From: Pieris napi
Taxonomy: Eukaryota; Arthropoda; Insecta; Lepidoptera; Pieridae
DNA: 64,000 bases
Assembly (NCBI RefSeq): GCF_905475465.1
Contig: NC_062238.1
Coordinates: 13,423,368-13,487,367, forward strand
Direction of reading: 5' to 3'
The translations under genes and the position numbers were made by a program. Below, piece after piece: positions 21,881-33,755 of this stretch (the first letter of the stretch is position 1; each line of letters opens with the position of its first letter). The notes below the pieces were generated by a model, which saw only the letters and a program-made list of their open reading frames with translations, was not told the origin of the DNA and made no database searches.

Positions 21881-23567
21881 TCAGCTATAGTGGTCTGCAT
21901 CGTACCAGTACGTGAAGTGTATCGCTGCCGACGTCACGGCCACCACTATTGCGCACATCGATAATATTTTGCACCACACTATTCTCCTGTCGCCGCTGTT
22001 TTCGCCTGAAATGTGGGACATCAAGAAATTAACTTTTTATTTCTGTGTTTACTTAAACATTAGATAATGTAGATATATACAATATACATATATGTATTGT
22101 CAAGTGAAATTAAAGACTGACCGTTAAAAATGAGAAAGCCGAGCGGCAGACCGGCGGCGGCGCCGAGCGCATGCGCCGCCCACGCCACGTGGTAGCCCGA
22201 GCCACTCGTTGGCCCACCTGCCCGCATTACCGCCCACCACACTTCTGAAGCGCCTAGCACCACTACACTAAGCGGTCGGAACCACCATAGAGGGATATGG
22301 CCGAACCTGTAATGAGAAATATGGATGATGCCAACAAAATAGACAAATTGTACTATTCTTATAGAATATGTCGTATATCTCGACATTATATTATATCATC
22401 AATTGCCAGTATTGACCTCAGACACACGTTGGGCAGGTGTGCCGTGAGAAGCGCGTAGACAGCGGCGGAAGCACCCACGACATGCACCCGCGGTTGCAGC
22501 GCTCCCGCACCTAAGGCGCCGGCCACTAGCCCGCCACTCCAAAGGATCGCCACGCGTGCCCATCCTTGTTCGCGCTCGAGACGCCACCCGACCTATTCAA
22601 GAGCACGGCACACTTTTATTATTTGCAAATTACGACCAACAATGTGGCGATCAAGAATCCACATGTTCATAACAAACTTAGTATAGGGGCTACTCACTGC
22701 CAGAGCGACGAGCGCGTTGATAGCGAGATGGGCGGTGCCGGCGTGCACGCAGCCGTAGGTAATCAGCCGCCAGGGCTCCTGCCACCACGCTCCCGGTGCC
22801 CACTCTAGCCAAGCCCGCCATTCCCCGGGTCCGCACAAGTGCAATGCCGCCTAAATCAACAAAATTATTATAACAGGAAATTGATTACAGCCAATAATTT
22901 AGAATTAGCCTTAAATTTTGTTTAATTTCCCAATATGTATTGTTTTCCTCACTATTTCATGGAAATTAATTAGTATTATCCTGTACGTCAACAAATAGGT
23001 CATTAGTTTGCAAATTATATTAAAATCACTTACAATAAAAATGATAATGCTGATGATAAAGTATGGGGGTCGCAAAGCTTGAATGAGTACGTCCTTTCGT
23101 TTCTGAAACTTGGTCTTCGCTTGTGGCTTTATTACCGTCTTGCTTAAGGAGCACTTGGATTGTTTCCAGACCCCGAGAGTGAGTCCAGATTGCAATCCTG
23201 ACTTTTCAGCCTTTCTCCCAAGCAATCTACGGTTTTCGCCGGGGCTATTGGTTCTGCTGTCAGGTCCAGGGTTCAGATCTTCATTCTCTATCCAGGCTTG
23301 TGCCGAAGAGGCTTCGACTGGCAATATTCTTCTTCCTTGGTGTACTGGTACCGTTTGGTATTCCTCCCTGCTGAGTCGCTCCACCTGAAAAGTTTTGTCA
23401 CTCGTCTCATTGGATCTCACCTATAAGGCCTTATCTAACGTAAAACATAGTAAGTCTTTCCATTACTAAAATCTATTACTTTATAATCACTAACACTTTC
23501 AGTTTTTAATAAATATTATTCACATTTATAAACAGACCTCTTCGCAATCCTCCGCGTGTGGAGCCAT
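21881..23567 (-). CDS. rhomboid intramembrane serine protease (six exons)
   Basis: Minus-strand exons 23567-23538, 23420-23034, 22850-22698, 22592-22417, 22306-22122 and 22005-21881 sum to 1056 nt, 351 residues. The cytoplasmic N-terminus (about 1-125) is hydrophilic with no EF hand. TM1 starts near 127 (ALRPPYFIISIIIFI). Next come the family's WR motif and HAG..HLAIN (exon 3), the catalytic serine in GASAAVYALLTAHLPN (about Ser232) and the catalytic histidine in AAHALGAAAGLPLGF (about His294). A seventh membrane segment (exon 6, CKILSMCAIVVAVTSAAI) gives the secretase-type 6+1 layout, ending YWYDADHYS. Such enzymes cut single-pass membrane proteins, in insects notably EGF-type ligands, in the Golgi or endosomes. 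Substrate is not deducible. Exon 1's donor (GTCTGT) is weak; the first ten residues are the least certain. Confidence 0.9.
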
Positions 23568-24548
23568 TATTTCCGGTCGATCCTGTTCTCATCTTCCACA
23601 GACTCCAAAGCTCAAACCATTGCTTGGGGCTCCTGTTGAAGCAATGATGCACGTACATGAAACTAGCTCAATTTAAACCACAGTTGGGGAAACTTGCGCT
23701 GGAATTCCCTCAAAATATTGTTAGCGGGAAACTGACTATTTATATGTAATTAGTTGCGGTTAGTTATCGCATCATCCGATGCACAGATTTACATGCAGCC
23801 GAATGGCGGCAAGGATTAATTTTGATAACTGCTATTTGATACTTAAATATGTAACTTTTATGTAAACGTCATTGGATACATTTCTAATACTTAAGCCCAC
23901 CAGACCTAAGTTTAAGAAAATAAAGTCACTTTTTAGGAAGCCGTGCTGCCTGGTGATCATAGTGATCGCGTGCTTGATAGGCTAAATAAATAAAAATATA
24001 TATTGTATGTTTAGTGCACAATGGCCTTTCGTAAAAGTCATACAATTTATCTTTAACCAACAATTTGTTCTATTTTATCAATCCAATTCCAATTGTTAAA
24101 ATATAAATTTATTTCCAATTGAAACTTAAGTATTAGTATTTTTACTATAATTAGATTCAGCCTTACAGTTCACTCTATATACAGGATACAAACGATGTTG
24201 TTTCTCATACAAATGTTTGTGGTACAAACTTTGCGGTCGCAATACAGGAAATACCGCCCAGGCGCAGCGGCTAAGGATGGGCTATTTATATACTCGTGAA
24301 ATAATTAATTAATTATTAGCTTGTTCTATTTCTTACTCATCGTAGAATTACCATGAGGAGCGACACGTAACGAGCGGAATTATCCTTCTATATTAATGGT
24401 AATAAAGCCTATTGAATTTCCTAAAATCCATTGGATAACAAATGGATTGGTTATTGTAATTTCTTGTAATAAATCAATTTGTCCAGAATACAATATATCT
24501 ATTTCGGTACGGTGTCATGATACCGTAGTGACATAAGAGTACTACTAA
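23568..24548. other. upstream region of the rhomboid gene
   Basis: About 1 kb between the rhomboid start codon and the PIF/Harbinger element. No TATA box is obvious on the minus strand. The 5' UTR and promoter of the rhomboid gene should lie here. Confidence 0.4.
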
Positions 24549-25087
24549 CGGCCAAAATTAATAATGTATCATCAATCTATGATTATAACCAATCTTGGAC
24601 TGATTCATATCTAAAGACCGATCTCCAATCTGCATGCCAATAAACATTTCTGCTATCCGATTGTTTATTTGACAAAAGATTGACAGCAATCTTTTGCGTG
24701 ATCCTTGCCTCTCGACCGCGTTTCGTTCAATGCAATATGTTGTGTTCAAGCATACCAAAAGTTTGCTGTTTTTGGAACGAAATAAAATAAGTAAGACTTA
24801 ATGTCTGTTTCACAATGTATGGATAAAGTAGCAAATAGCTATGCAACGTTTTGTTTGTTTTTTTGTTACGAACAAATAAATTCTATAGAAAAACATACCT
24901 AGAACCTTAACCTTTTTGTTGGTCATTTAATATTACTTGTAATGAAACGGGCTGTCATTGTCATATGGTATTATTGTTTGTTAGGTTATTGAGTATTTTA
25001 GTACATATTATTACAAATATAAATTTTCTCTGAGTAGTTTGTGTATGTTGTTTTTGTGATTCGAGGTTGGTTCTTTAACTTAAAAAA

Positions 25088-25563
25088 ATGTCTACGCAAA
25101 AACGTGAAAGAAGCGTCAATTTCAGCCGGGAAGAAGTTGACCTTCTAACTTCGCTTGTTACTGACCATAAAAATATATTAGAAAATAAAAAGAGTGACTC
25201 AGTCACCTGGCAGGAGAAAGAGCGGTGCTGGAAGACGCTGGAGGCGCTGTTTAATAGCACAAGTGGGGTAAACTTTCGCAGTGCTAAAGCTTAAAGAGGG
25301 CTACAAGAAAAAAGTCTGCCTTGATACATGCTGAAACATATCGTACAGGAGGTGGCCCTAGTGCTGCTACTCCTCTTACCCCCTATCGAGGAAAAAGTCA
25401 AAGACATGATATTGTTGTTTGTCGAAGGAAATGAAAGTCAATTGAAAGGAAGAGCTTCTAAATAAGAGAAAGCAATGGGCATTTGAAGAGGAAGAAAGAG
25501 AGCATAAAAGAGAATTATGGGCCATAGAAAAAAATATATTGTTAAATAAATTAGAAAAATAAT
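25088..25563 (+). pseudogene. Myb/SANT-like (MADF-type) accessory protein of the Harbinger element, broken
   Basis: The frame from 25088 reads 68 residues of a trihelix Myb/SANT-like domain (NFSREEVDLLTSLVTDHK, W-rich positions at WQEKERCW). It ends in NFRSAKA then TAA at about 25292. The expected continuation (an LKEGYKKK-like helix) is present in another frame, then AETYRTGGGPSAATPLTP, and near 25464-25563 a charged coiled-coil tail (QWAFEEEEREHKRELW). At least two frame breaks are present. In intact elements this protein helps the transposase bind the ends. Confidence 0.8.
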
Positions 25564-25676
25564 AGATTTTGTGCCTGGAGCGAGGATGTATTGTATTAAA
25601 AAATTGTATTTTTATTTAAATAAAAGCATTGAATTTTTATTTAATTTATCTCAAAAATGTTGTAATTTATAAAATA

Positions 25677-26303
25677 TTATAGTAATAAAGCAAAATAATC
25701 ACTTATAAGATTACTTCGCACACTTGCATTTCCCACGTTGTCAATTGCGCTTTGATCAATATCATCAGCTTGTTCATTTACTTGTTGCAGTAGTTCAAAA
25801 TGTTCATCTCGCATATCAATAGCAATATTGTGCAACACTGCACATGCCACTATCACGGCTTGTACACGAGATACTTGAAGCAAAACCTTTTTTGACAAAC
25901 CGATTTTGGGGAACCGATTTTTTCCAAACACCATATTATGTCCTTTCCACCACATTTCTGCTTCGTATTTGAGATTCGTTATAAAGATGTTCTGCTGGAG
26001 TCTTGAGGTTTTGAAGTGGAGTTAGTAGGTAGTATCTATAGTAACAAATATTTTTGGTTGTAGCTAATATTTAAATTTTTTTTACAAAAGTTGATGACAA
26101 GATGAAACCTGCAAGAAGTCATATATAGACATCACTTTGTGTAAAAGTGTCTCCAAAGCTTCTTTTGTTAACCTAAATCTAAATGTGAATTCGGCGTCAT
26201 TCAGGCTCTGGATATAATAAATTCTTGTCTTCTTATGTCTTCGCACAGAAGTATGTTGTCTTCTTCCAGCTTCAGAATTACTATCCCAATCGGATAATTG
26301 CAT
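25677..26303 (-). pseudogene. HARBI1-type nuclease of the Harbinger element, internally deleted
   Basis: On the minus strand, 26303-26082 resembles the N-terminal part of Harbinger transposases (DAEFTFRFRLTKEALETLL). From about 26010 down to 25677 lies the C-terminal part (NESQIRSRNVVER, then RFPKIG, VQAVIVACAVLHNIAIDM). The middle, which should carry the DDE catalytic core, is missing: only about 100 bp separate the two blocks. Frame breaks also occur around 25940-25955. It cannot be an active nuclease, and it is not a domesticated HARBI1. Confidence 0.85.
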
Positions 26304-26677
26304 TTAAACTTCCAAATCACTATCACTAGAACTGGAAGATGACGAAGATGAATAAATTTTCCCAATGAATATTAAGTTAGGTCGCAATCCCAAACCCAAA
26401 TCATACGAGTTTCACCGATAGCAATCCGAGATTGATTTGGCCAATTGAAGCAACTGTCAAAATGGACAGATAGGTTGTTGGCATGAGTAAACATTCATTT
26501 TCATACAGAGGGCAATCTTCAATCTCTTATCCGCCCTCTGAACGATTGGTTGAATAATTAGATTGGTATCTCAGTCCATGTATTGAATATTGGCATGCTT
26601 TTCTTTAGAAATGGATTGAATTGTCAGTCTATGACAGCTAAAATTGGATTGATATTGCATATTGGTTTTGGCCGTAA

Positions 26678-29600
26678 ATATATCAGCTAATAATATCAGT
26701 TTTATTAGTAGGTAACTTTCTCGCTACTTCTAATTGTCTCAGTTTAGGCACTATTCTAAGGTTTGAGTTTTATGGCTTTGTTGGTGAGTTTCTCTATAAT
26801 CTATCTACACTTGAAATGTACACTTTATTGTGCCAATTATAATGGTATCTATATATACATTAATTATACCGGAAGATGGATGGATTTATTAAGTAATTAC
26901 AGGAAATAGATAATGAATAATAAATTATTAAGTAAAAAAACCTGCGATACTGAGAAGTCACTTCTAATTTTTTTTTATAAAATTTTCGACAGCCACATCT
27001 CTCTTGACTGTTAAGACTCTTCCTATCGTCCAGAGCGTATTGGTAATGTGGTGGCGGATTTCGACGTTACCCGCTTGCTTAACCATGGTCCACCCACGGC
27101 AAACAATGCCACACCCATTCTAATAGGAATCTATTGATTCGGTAAGAGAAGCATTGACATGTAATAAACACTAATTGGTTTAATACAACAACGGGCTTAT
27201 CAAATGTCACCTAGTTATCAGGTACCACGCCTGTTTGAGACATATAATTGAATAATACGAACAAATTTCTCATTTTGTAAAGAAACTCATATGTTCCTAG
27301 AAACTGTTTAAAAAAATAGTTTTAAGTTATAAAATATTAATCAAAATTATAATGATTATACTTCATAACAAAGCCAGATATCGTTTTACTAAATTATACA
27401 GAACATAAATTTTATATAATATATTAAATAAGTATAGAATACTCCAAAGTTCTGTCTAAACGATCATACGTATAGATAATGCAAAATGCATTTAATTAAA
27501 GCGTGATTAGAAATCAATTTAACTTTTAATGTACCTGTATCCAAATATGTTTCTAAGTATTGAGGAAAAGTGAATCCATATTCTATGTATTCTATTCATA
27601 TAATAAAAACGTATTATCTCAAAGCAGACGCTGTCAATATTTCAACAGTCTAGCTAGGAAAGGCGAAGGACGGATTGAAATAGCGCCCGCATTAAAGTGT
27701 TTTAAATCATTGCTGTTTGTTGCAAACATGTTTCATAGTTATGTTAAATGAATCGCTTTATATAGGTAAGTAATGTCGTATATGAAAAAGGATGACTTTC
27801 TGATGTAAAAAAAAAGAAAAAACAATATTATACATGTTAGAGTAACTTTCCTAATATATTATTCGAACTGTTTAATGATCACAAAAAATTACAAAAGATA
27901 AAAGTAGTTTTACAACCACTGTCTAGTAAACATAAACAAAAAGCCTCTCGAGCGAATGTTTTTCTCGCAATTTTCGAGTGGGTACTTCTCGATCACACAA
28001 AGCATACATTACTGGGCAGGAATTTGAATAGAGCGAAATTAAACAAAAACCTATAAGTTTGCAGAATCGATAAACAATACCTATTTCATGTGTGAAACTT
28101 TCTGTGATATTACAACGTAGATTGCCTGTTATCATTTTGTTTCAAAATTTACCAAATAAATTACAAACGATGTCATATTCTATCCGTCAAAGAATGTCCA
28201 CGTGCAAGTGTTTTCGATTTAATATAGTTCACAGGTCGCTATAAAAATGACCAAAACTATCTTTTGGCGTAATTCACTTTTACCAATTTCTAGAACAACA
28301 TAAATAATGAAATCGACTTACGATAATCAGTTCTCGAGCTTGATTTCGTCAGATTATAAATCATCCACCACATCAGAAAATCGACACTGATGATTATTAT
28401 TATATTATTATAAAAATGTTATTATCTTTCTGTAGCAGTCTATTGCTACTGACGTCAGGCGACAAGCAAGGTGGACTTGCGAGTGATCGCTGCAGCCGTC
28501 ATCGTGTTATGGGCGCCGCGGCGTACTCCACGCTGATAATAAAGTTATCAACAACAATTCACTTGTTATAATGTGATATGTTAATTAATCGACAATTCGT
28601 TGATCGTGATTGATATTACAAACCATTTGAAACCATTGACGTACTTACTATAATCGGGATCATCTTCTGTAGTAGATTTATACACTTTATAAAACGCTAC
28701 TTGGATGTGTTTTTACTATTTTAGTTCGATAAGGTTACCATATTGATGAATCTAAATAGAACGCGTCTTTTTTCACCGATATATTTCGATCGAATGCAAA
28801 CAACGTTCGGTCGGAGAATTGCCAGCTGATTTTCAAATGTTATCTCAAATCGGGTGTTATTTCGGACACGCTTTTAATCGTCGTGCAGTACGATTGCAGG
28901 GCATAGTGCAATCTAGTTCGAAGATTATTAATCGCTCACGTGTCGTGATAATAATATATAATATGATACACGCTAGTAGAGGACTGATTTACATATACGC
29001 ATAAAATATTACTTGGGGGATATAGATTACATAAACGAATAAACAAAGTCAATCGGACGCCCAATTCAGACGTGGGGTTAATCTGGTAACCTGGTTTTAG
29101 ACAATGTGGGTATAGTGACCTAGAAACCCGGGTGAGGTCGACGCACGATAACGCGTGATAATGAAACGAATCGCGGTCGCTGGAGTCGAGGGACAGAGTG
29201 ACGTCATTGTTCTTTCAGGGAAGGAAAATTAATTTATATTTAAAACCAAGCGTACATTAACAAGTCTGAGGGCTGAGAGCTCGTAATTACACGCATCGAT
29301 CGCAGCACCCTACGAGGCTTTACGTCTCGTCTGCGGGACTCAGTGCGCGCCTCATTATAATAATTTACTTCCGCTAATTGACTGCAGGCTGCCACTATTT
29401 CATCTCATTATAGCGGTTTTAAATCCTGTACCAACTCGCCATCTATTTCGCAACATTGACTTAGCGTTCCCCACCTGAACTATATTTAGAGTAGGTATAA
29501 TGCGGTTAATACACGTATTTTGTTACGACGAATGTGGTTTGGCTCTAAGGTTAAATCGTTACCGGTTATTTTTAGATTATGACTGAATTAAAAAAAAAAT

Positions 29601-32600
29601 ACTCAACGTTTAAGACAGGTAGGCAGGTATCGATTGACGTGAATCATGTGTCTTTTTTCATACCAAATGTTCGAAGTTCTGCCCTTCGTCAAAACAATGA
29701 AGTCTGTTCATTGATAACCTTCTAGATAACGAGTCACAAAGTTGGAATGAAGTCAAGAATCATTGCGTGTAGCACGCGTACCTTTTACGACACTAGGTTT
29801 ACAGTAGGAAACGTTTAAGCATTTTCGATTAGGAATTTTATTTATTAAAATGTATGATAGTTTCTAACCTATTATTACAGTTGATATGTCTCAAAACCTG
29901 AGTACCTTCAATACTCGTACTTCTGAATGCAAAACGTTTTTTTGCAAACGACTAGTCACGTAGTATACTTCCGCAAACAAAGTGGTCAACATGTGGTACA
30001 CTGCGATTCAAGATGTCCCTGTCGTCTTTTTTCCCCACACACTCTATTTACATATCAGAGCGAGATAGGCGGACGGAATATAAGGATGTTATCGTATTAG
30101 ACCGCCGGTCGCCTCGCCGCTAATGGGTGAGTGTGACCCACTTTAAATGTAAACAATAGGAATTGAGTCACCAATTTACTGACAGTTGTGACTTAAGAAG
30201 CACGGTATAGTTATAGCACATAGCGAAGGAACTTAAAGTATATTAAATCGCTGAAGCCGTTTTGGGGTTGCGATAGAAAGTTAATTTGACAATTATTATC
30301 GCACAGTGAAAACAGGAAATACTTTAGCGAATGTCGATCCAAAAAATCGGCAGCCATGCGTCTCATCTTTCGTCTCACATACTTAAAAGTAATCATAGAT
30401 ATCTATATTCATTTCATATATCCTTACACAATAATCCTTAACAAAAATATATTTTACAAATTAATATTAAAAATTAAAAACATATGTCCAAACATTATCC
30501 TTGAACAGGAAAAACATTTTTTACAGTTGTTGTGACAAGTGACAGAGAGACAAAATCCAGATTTCATTTATCAATTAATATGTGAATTGCTTCAATCAAT
30601 TGAAATTTGAAACTGAAAAGTACTTACAAGGAAACAAAGAGAGCTTTCTCCGCATAGCAGTGCGCTTATCCGAAGTCTGTCTTGTGGATGCACTACTCAC
30701 TGCACATTACACAAACAACAATCGCACATAGGCGTCCCACCATTATTACCCGACATTATCCATAGGGAAACCGGGATCGAGTCCTCTTCTCGAGAGCTAT
30801 GAATAGGTTTTACCTACTTATTTACAAATAAATTATTGGCGACGTCGCGACGGCGGGGTCATCGGCCGCAGCTTCGTTGTCATGGCAACGCCGCGCAGGC
30901 AGACTGCACTGAAACATGACTGAAACTCCTGAATTCTGAAACCCTAGTACCACCGGCTGCCACCGAGGCGCTAGCTACGCCCGAGGAGCTTATAGATTCG
31001 ATAATACCTGTCTCAGGTGAAGAGAGCCTTTTAAACTTTTCCAAAGCACTATGTCATAATGTTTTATTTCTCATATGTTGTAAGTAATCACGTAATATTA
31101 AATATTATTACAGAAACATTAATTTACTTTAGAAAAAGATTAAAAATCAATTTACATTACAAATTACTTAAAATCAAAGATTTCTGTCTCTAAAAACCTT
31201 TTAAGTTGTGACTCACAAGTGTGTACTTTTATTAAATTATTTTTTTCATAGTATTGCAGAAAGGAATAAACTTCACACTTCAACAAATTCTGAACTTAAA
31301 GTTTCTAATCAATGGCTGATAACGCCATCTATGCTCCACTCTATAAACTAGCATTATCTAAATTAGTGTCTTAACTTCCAACTAGATGGCGTATTTCAAC
31401 ACGGGATAAATTATTAATAAAGATAATTTATATTATTTTCAAAATATAATATTTTAATACAAGATACAGAATAGTATCGCTAATCATTATGACCTTAATA
31501 TTATTGCGTTTTTTGATCAGCGTCATCTATAATTATTTTATATGTTCTATAAGGAACGATAAGTAACAAAATGTGGGAGTATGACGCCAGATGTCACTAT
31601 TTATCTTAATGGTATCGTTATTCTATTAATAGGTAAAAAATACCTCAAAATTCCTTAAATTTGTAACCGACTTAAAAAGATGTATTGCGATTACCACCTC
31701 ACCTTAAGGTAGGCCAGATTGTATTCATAAAATTGTGCTTTCTATTGGAAGAAAATACACCAGTCTGCAAAAACAAATCAATTTAAGTGTGCCTATAAAA
31801 TTTAAAACAACATCCGTATCGCCATGACGATTTGTCCATTCGATAAACCCTAAACATAAAATCTGATTTGCTTCTTAGATCAAAGAACATAAAAAAGATC
31901 GACTCCAACAAAATGTATCAAGGCGATTAAAAGTTGTTATTCTAGTAGTTAACCTAATTAAAAAACAATAATTTGGATGAATGACGATTTGTTCGAAAAT
32001 TTAATTATTTCACTAATGCAGATGCAGCAGTTTGCGAGACTAGAAAAGAATATACGGATCTTCCTTCTTCTTCTATGCTGTTTTTGAACGCTGGCAGAAA
32101 TTCTCTGCATTCACCTGTGTTTCGTGTTAAAGCGCAGGTTGGTTAGAGTTAACTCCGAGATCTCGGCTATTTCGGGAATGCTTTCGGCGCCATATTTTTA
32201 TCACGGACATTTACATTTTAATTTTACTGCCACTACAGTATACCAAATGCTCAGTTGTTGTAAAAAAAGAATATGATAAACATTTACAAAGTCGTCGACT
32301 TAATTCGTAAGTCGACTTAATATGCTTGAATCGTTTTGTCAAATTAAAATCTTTCTTGTCTTTTGCACCATTACTTTTCATTCTGGGTAGTACCTACATA
32401 TTTTTTTATAAGTTTTCTGTAATCTAAAGTACAAACCAGATTTAGGGAATAGGCGCGGGACAACTGCCGAGTGTTGTACACTGTACGGTCGCTATTCACT
32501 AAATCGACGTTTATGTCTGCCATTAGCATTAACTCGTAATTGATGATTATTTACGGCTAGTTTTAAGAGTTATAACTCTTTGAGAGACTAACCATCCACC

Positions 32601-32651
32601 TGCACCATATACCTCATTTGCTGAAATATTTCGATCGTGATACAAGAATAT
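26678..32651. other. long noncoding stretch with GC-richer islands
   Basis: No convincing exon was seen on either strand. Islands richer in G+C and CpG occur at about 28440-28520, 29080-29380, 30060-30140 and 30840-30980. They carry TGACGTCA at 28450 and 29199 and an X-box-like palindrome at 30876. The remainder is AT-rich. This may be intronic or regulatory DNA of a gene outside the window. Confidence 0.4.
30876..30889. promoter_or_regulatory. X-box-like palindrome (RFX-type site)
   Basis: GTTGTCATGGCAAC is a near-perfect inverted repeat and differs from the RFX X-box consensus at one position. It sits in a CpG-rich patch (30840-30980). No adjacent exon was identified. Confidence 0.4.
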
Positions 32652-32672
32652 ACAATATATATATATATATAT
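32652..32672. repeat. TA microsatellite
   Basis: About ten AT units immediately before the RTE-like fragment, a common insertion context for these elements. Confidence 0.8.
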
Positions 32673-33097
32673 ACTAGCTGGCCTGGCGAACATCGTACCG
32701 CCTAACAGTCGATTCTTTTTTTTTTAAATACTTATTCTGCTATTCGGGACACCGGTCTAGCTAGTAAGATAAAAAAAAGAAAGTTGATAATACAACAAAT
32801 ACATTATATGACAAAAAATAAAAATTTACCTTCCCGGAACCCCTCCACTAACACTTGAACTTTATGATATGGTATTAAAGTTCAAATTGTCTTTAAATAT
32901 TATTACGAATATTTTGTATGGGAATATAGAAAAGTGTTGTTTTTAGACTTTTTCACTCAATTTTTTTAATTTTTCTCTCCGTAAGAACCATCCTCGTACT
33001 TCAAGGAATATTATAAGAAAAGAATCAGATAAATCGGTCAAGCCGTTTTCATGTTGTCGTGACAACGGAAAACGGGTTTCATTTTTATATATATAGA
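32673..33097 (+). mobile_element. RTE-like LINE 3' fragment
   Basis: Starts ACTAGCTGGCCTGGCGAAC next to a TA repeat. It carries the late-3' block AATCGGTCAAGCCGTTTTCA and ends in TTTTTATATATATAGAT, a combination typical of insect RTE-clade 3' ends as remembered. Noncoding and truncated. Confidence 0.6.
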
Positions 33098-33604
33098 TAT
33101 ATATATAATATATACGTGTGCTATGTGTGGTGGCAACTATTGTAGTGAGGAATATAAATTAATCTCTAGGTATATATAAATCTCTGCAAAATTGTGTAAA
33201 TTTGGACAGTAGGCGTGGCGTAGGTAAGTACTCAGCACGAACTTATCGATGATTTATTTAATGTGAAAGCGATGATCTTTGCTTTTGACATTTAGAACTC
33301 ATATACAGTCAAAGTATCTTGTTTAGTTTAGTTCACAAATACTATACGTGTTTACAAAATTGATCCTGGGCACAAGAATTAATCCAACTTATTCCATATT
33401 ATAAAACTGACCTACGGCACCTACATTTATACACACCTTACCTCTTTAATGTGTAATATTCTACGGTTTCGATATTTGTAAATATGTGAGGAACATGCAT
33501 ACTAACTTTTTTTAGTATAGTAGTTTTATTCTGGAAGTTCATTGTCTTCACATACCTATAATAATTTAACTAATGTATAAAGAATATAGTAAACCTATTT
33601 TAAA

Positions 33605-33755
33605 AGAGTAAGTGTGGAGTTTCTTGCTCATTCTTCTCCACACGAAACTAGCTCTCGGAAGGGGCAACTAGAATCATCTATATATTTCATTCAACGTTCA
33701 AAAGTGCCAATTTAGGTGGTCTAATTGAAATAAATGATTTGACTTGACTTGACTT
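33605..33755 (+). mobile_element. LINE 3' terminal fragment with TTGAC-type tail
   Basis: A short block (GAGTTTCTTGCTC at about 33617, then AACGTTCAAAAGTGCCAATT and GGTCTAATTGAAATAAATG) ends in tandem TTGAC units (about 33738-33755). This is a widespread lepidopteran LINE 3' end. Noncoding. Confidence 0.65.

Larger units (their letters stand above)
24549..26674. mobile_element. PIF/Harbinger DNA transposon, 2126 bp, internally decayed
   Basis: Both ends start CGGCCAAAA as inverted repeats (24549-24557 and 26666-26674), with weaker similarity continuing for about 30 bp. They are flanked by a TAA duplication (24546-24548 and 26675-26677), the TWA target of this superfamily. Subterminal regions repeat CCAATC-type motifs on both sides. 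Inside are the two genes expected of the superfamily in convergent order: a Myb/SANT-like accessory gene (+) and a HARBI1-type nuclease (-). Both are broken. Boundaries are firm because ends and duplication agree. Confidence 0.9.

Noticed and set aside
22399..22808. Frames of 62 and 80 codons overlapping rhomboid exons
   Set aside because: The real minus-strand frame here encodes the rhomboid core with family motifs; these are alternative frames.
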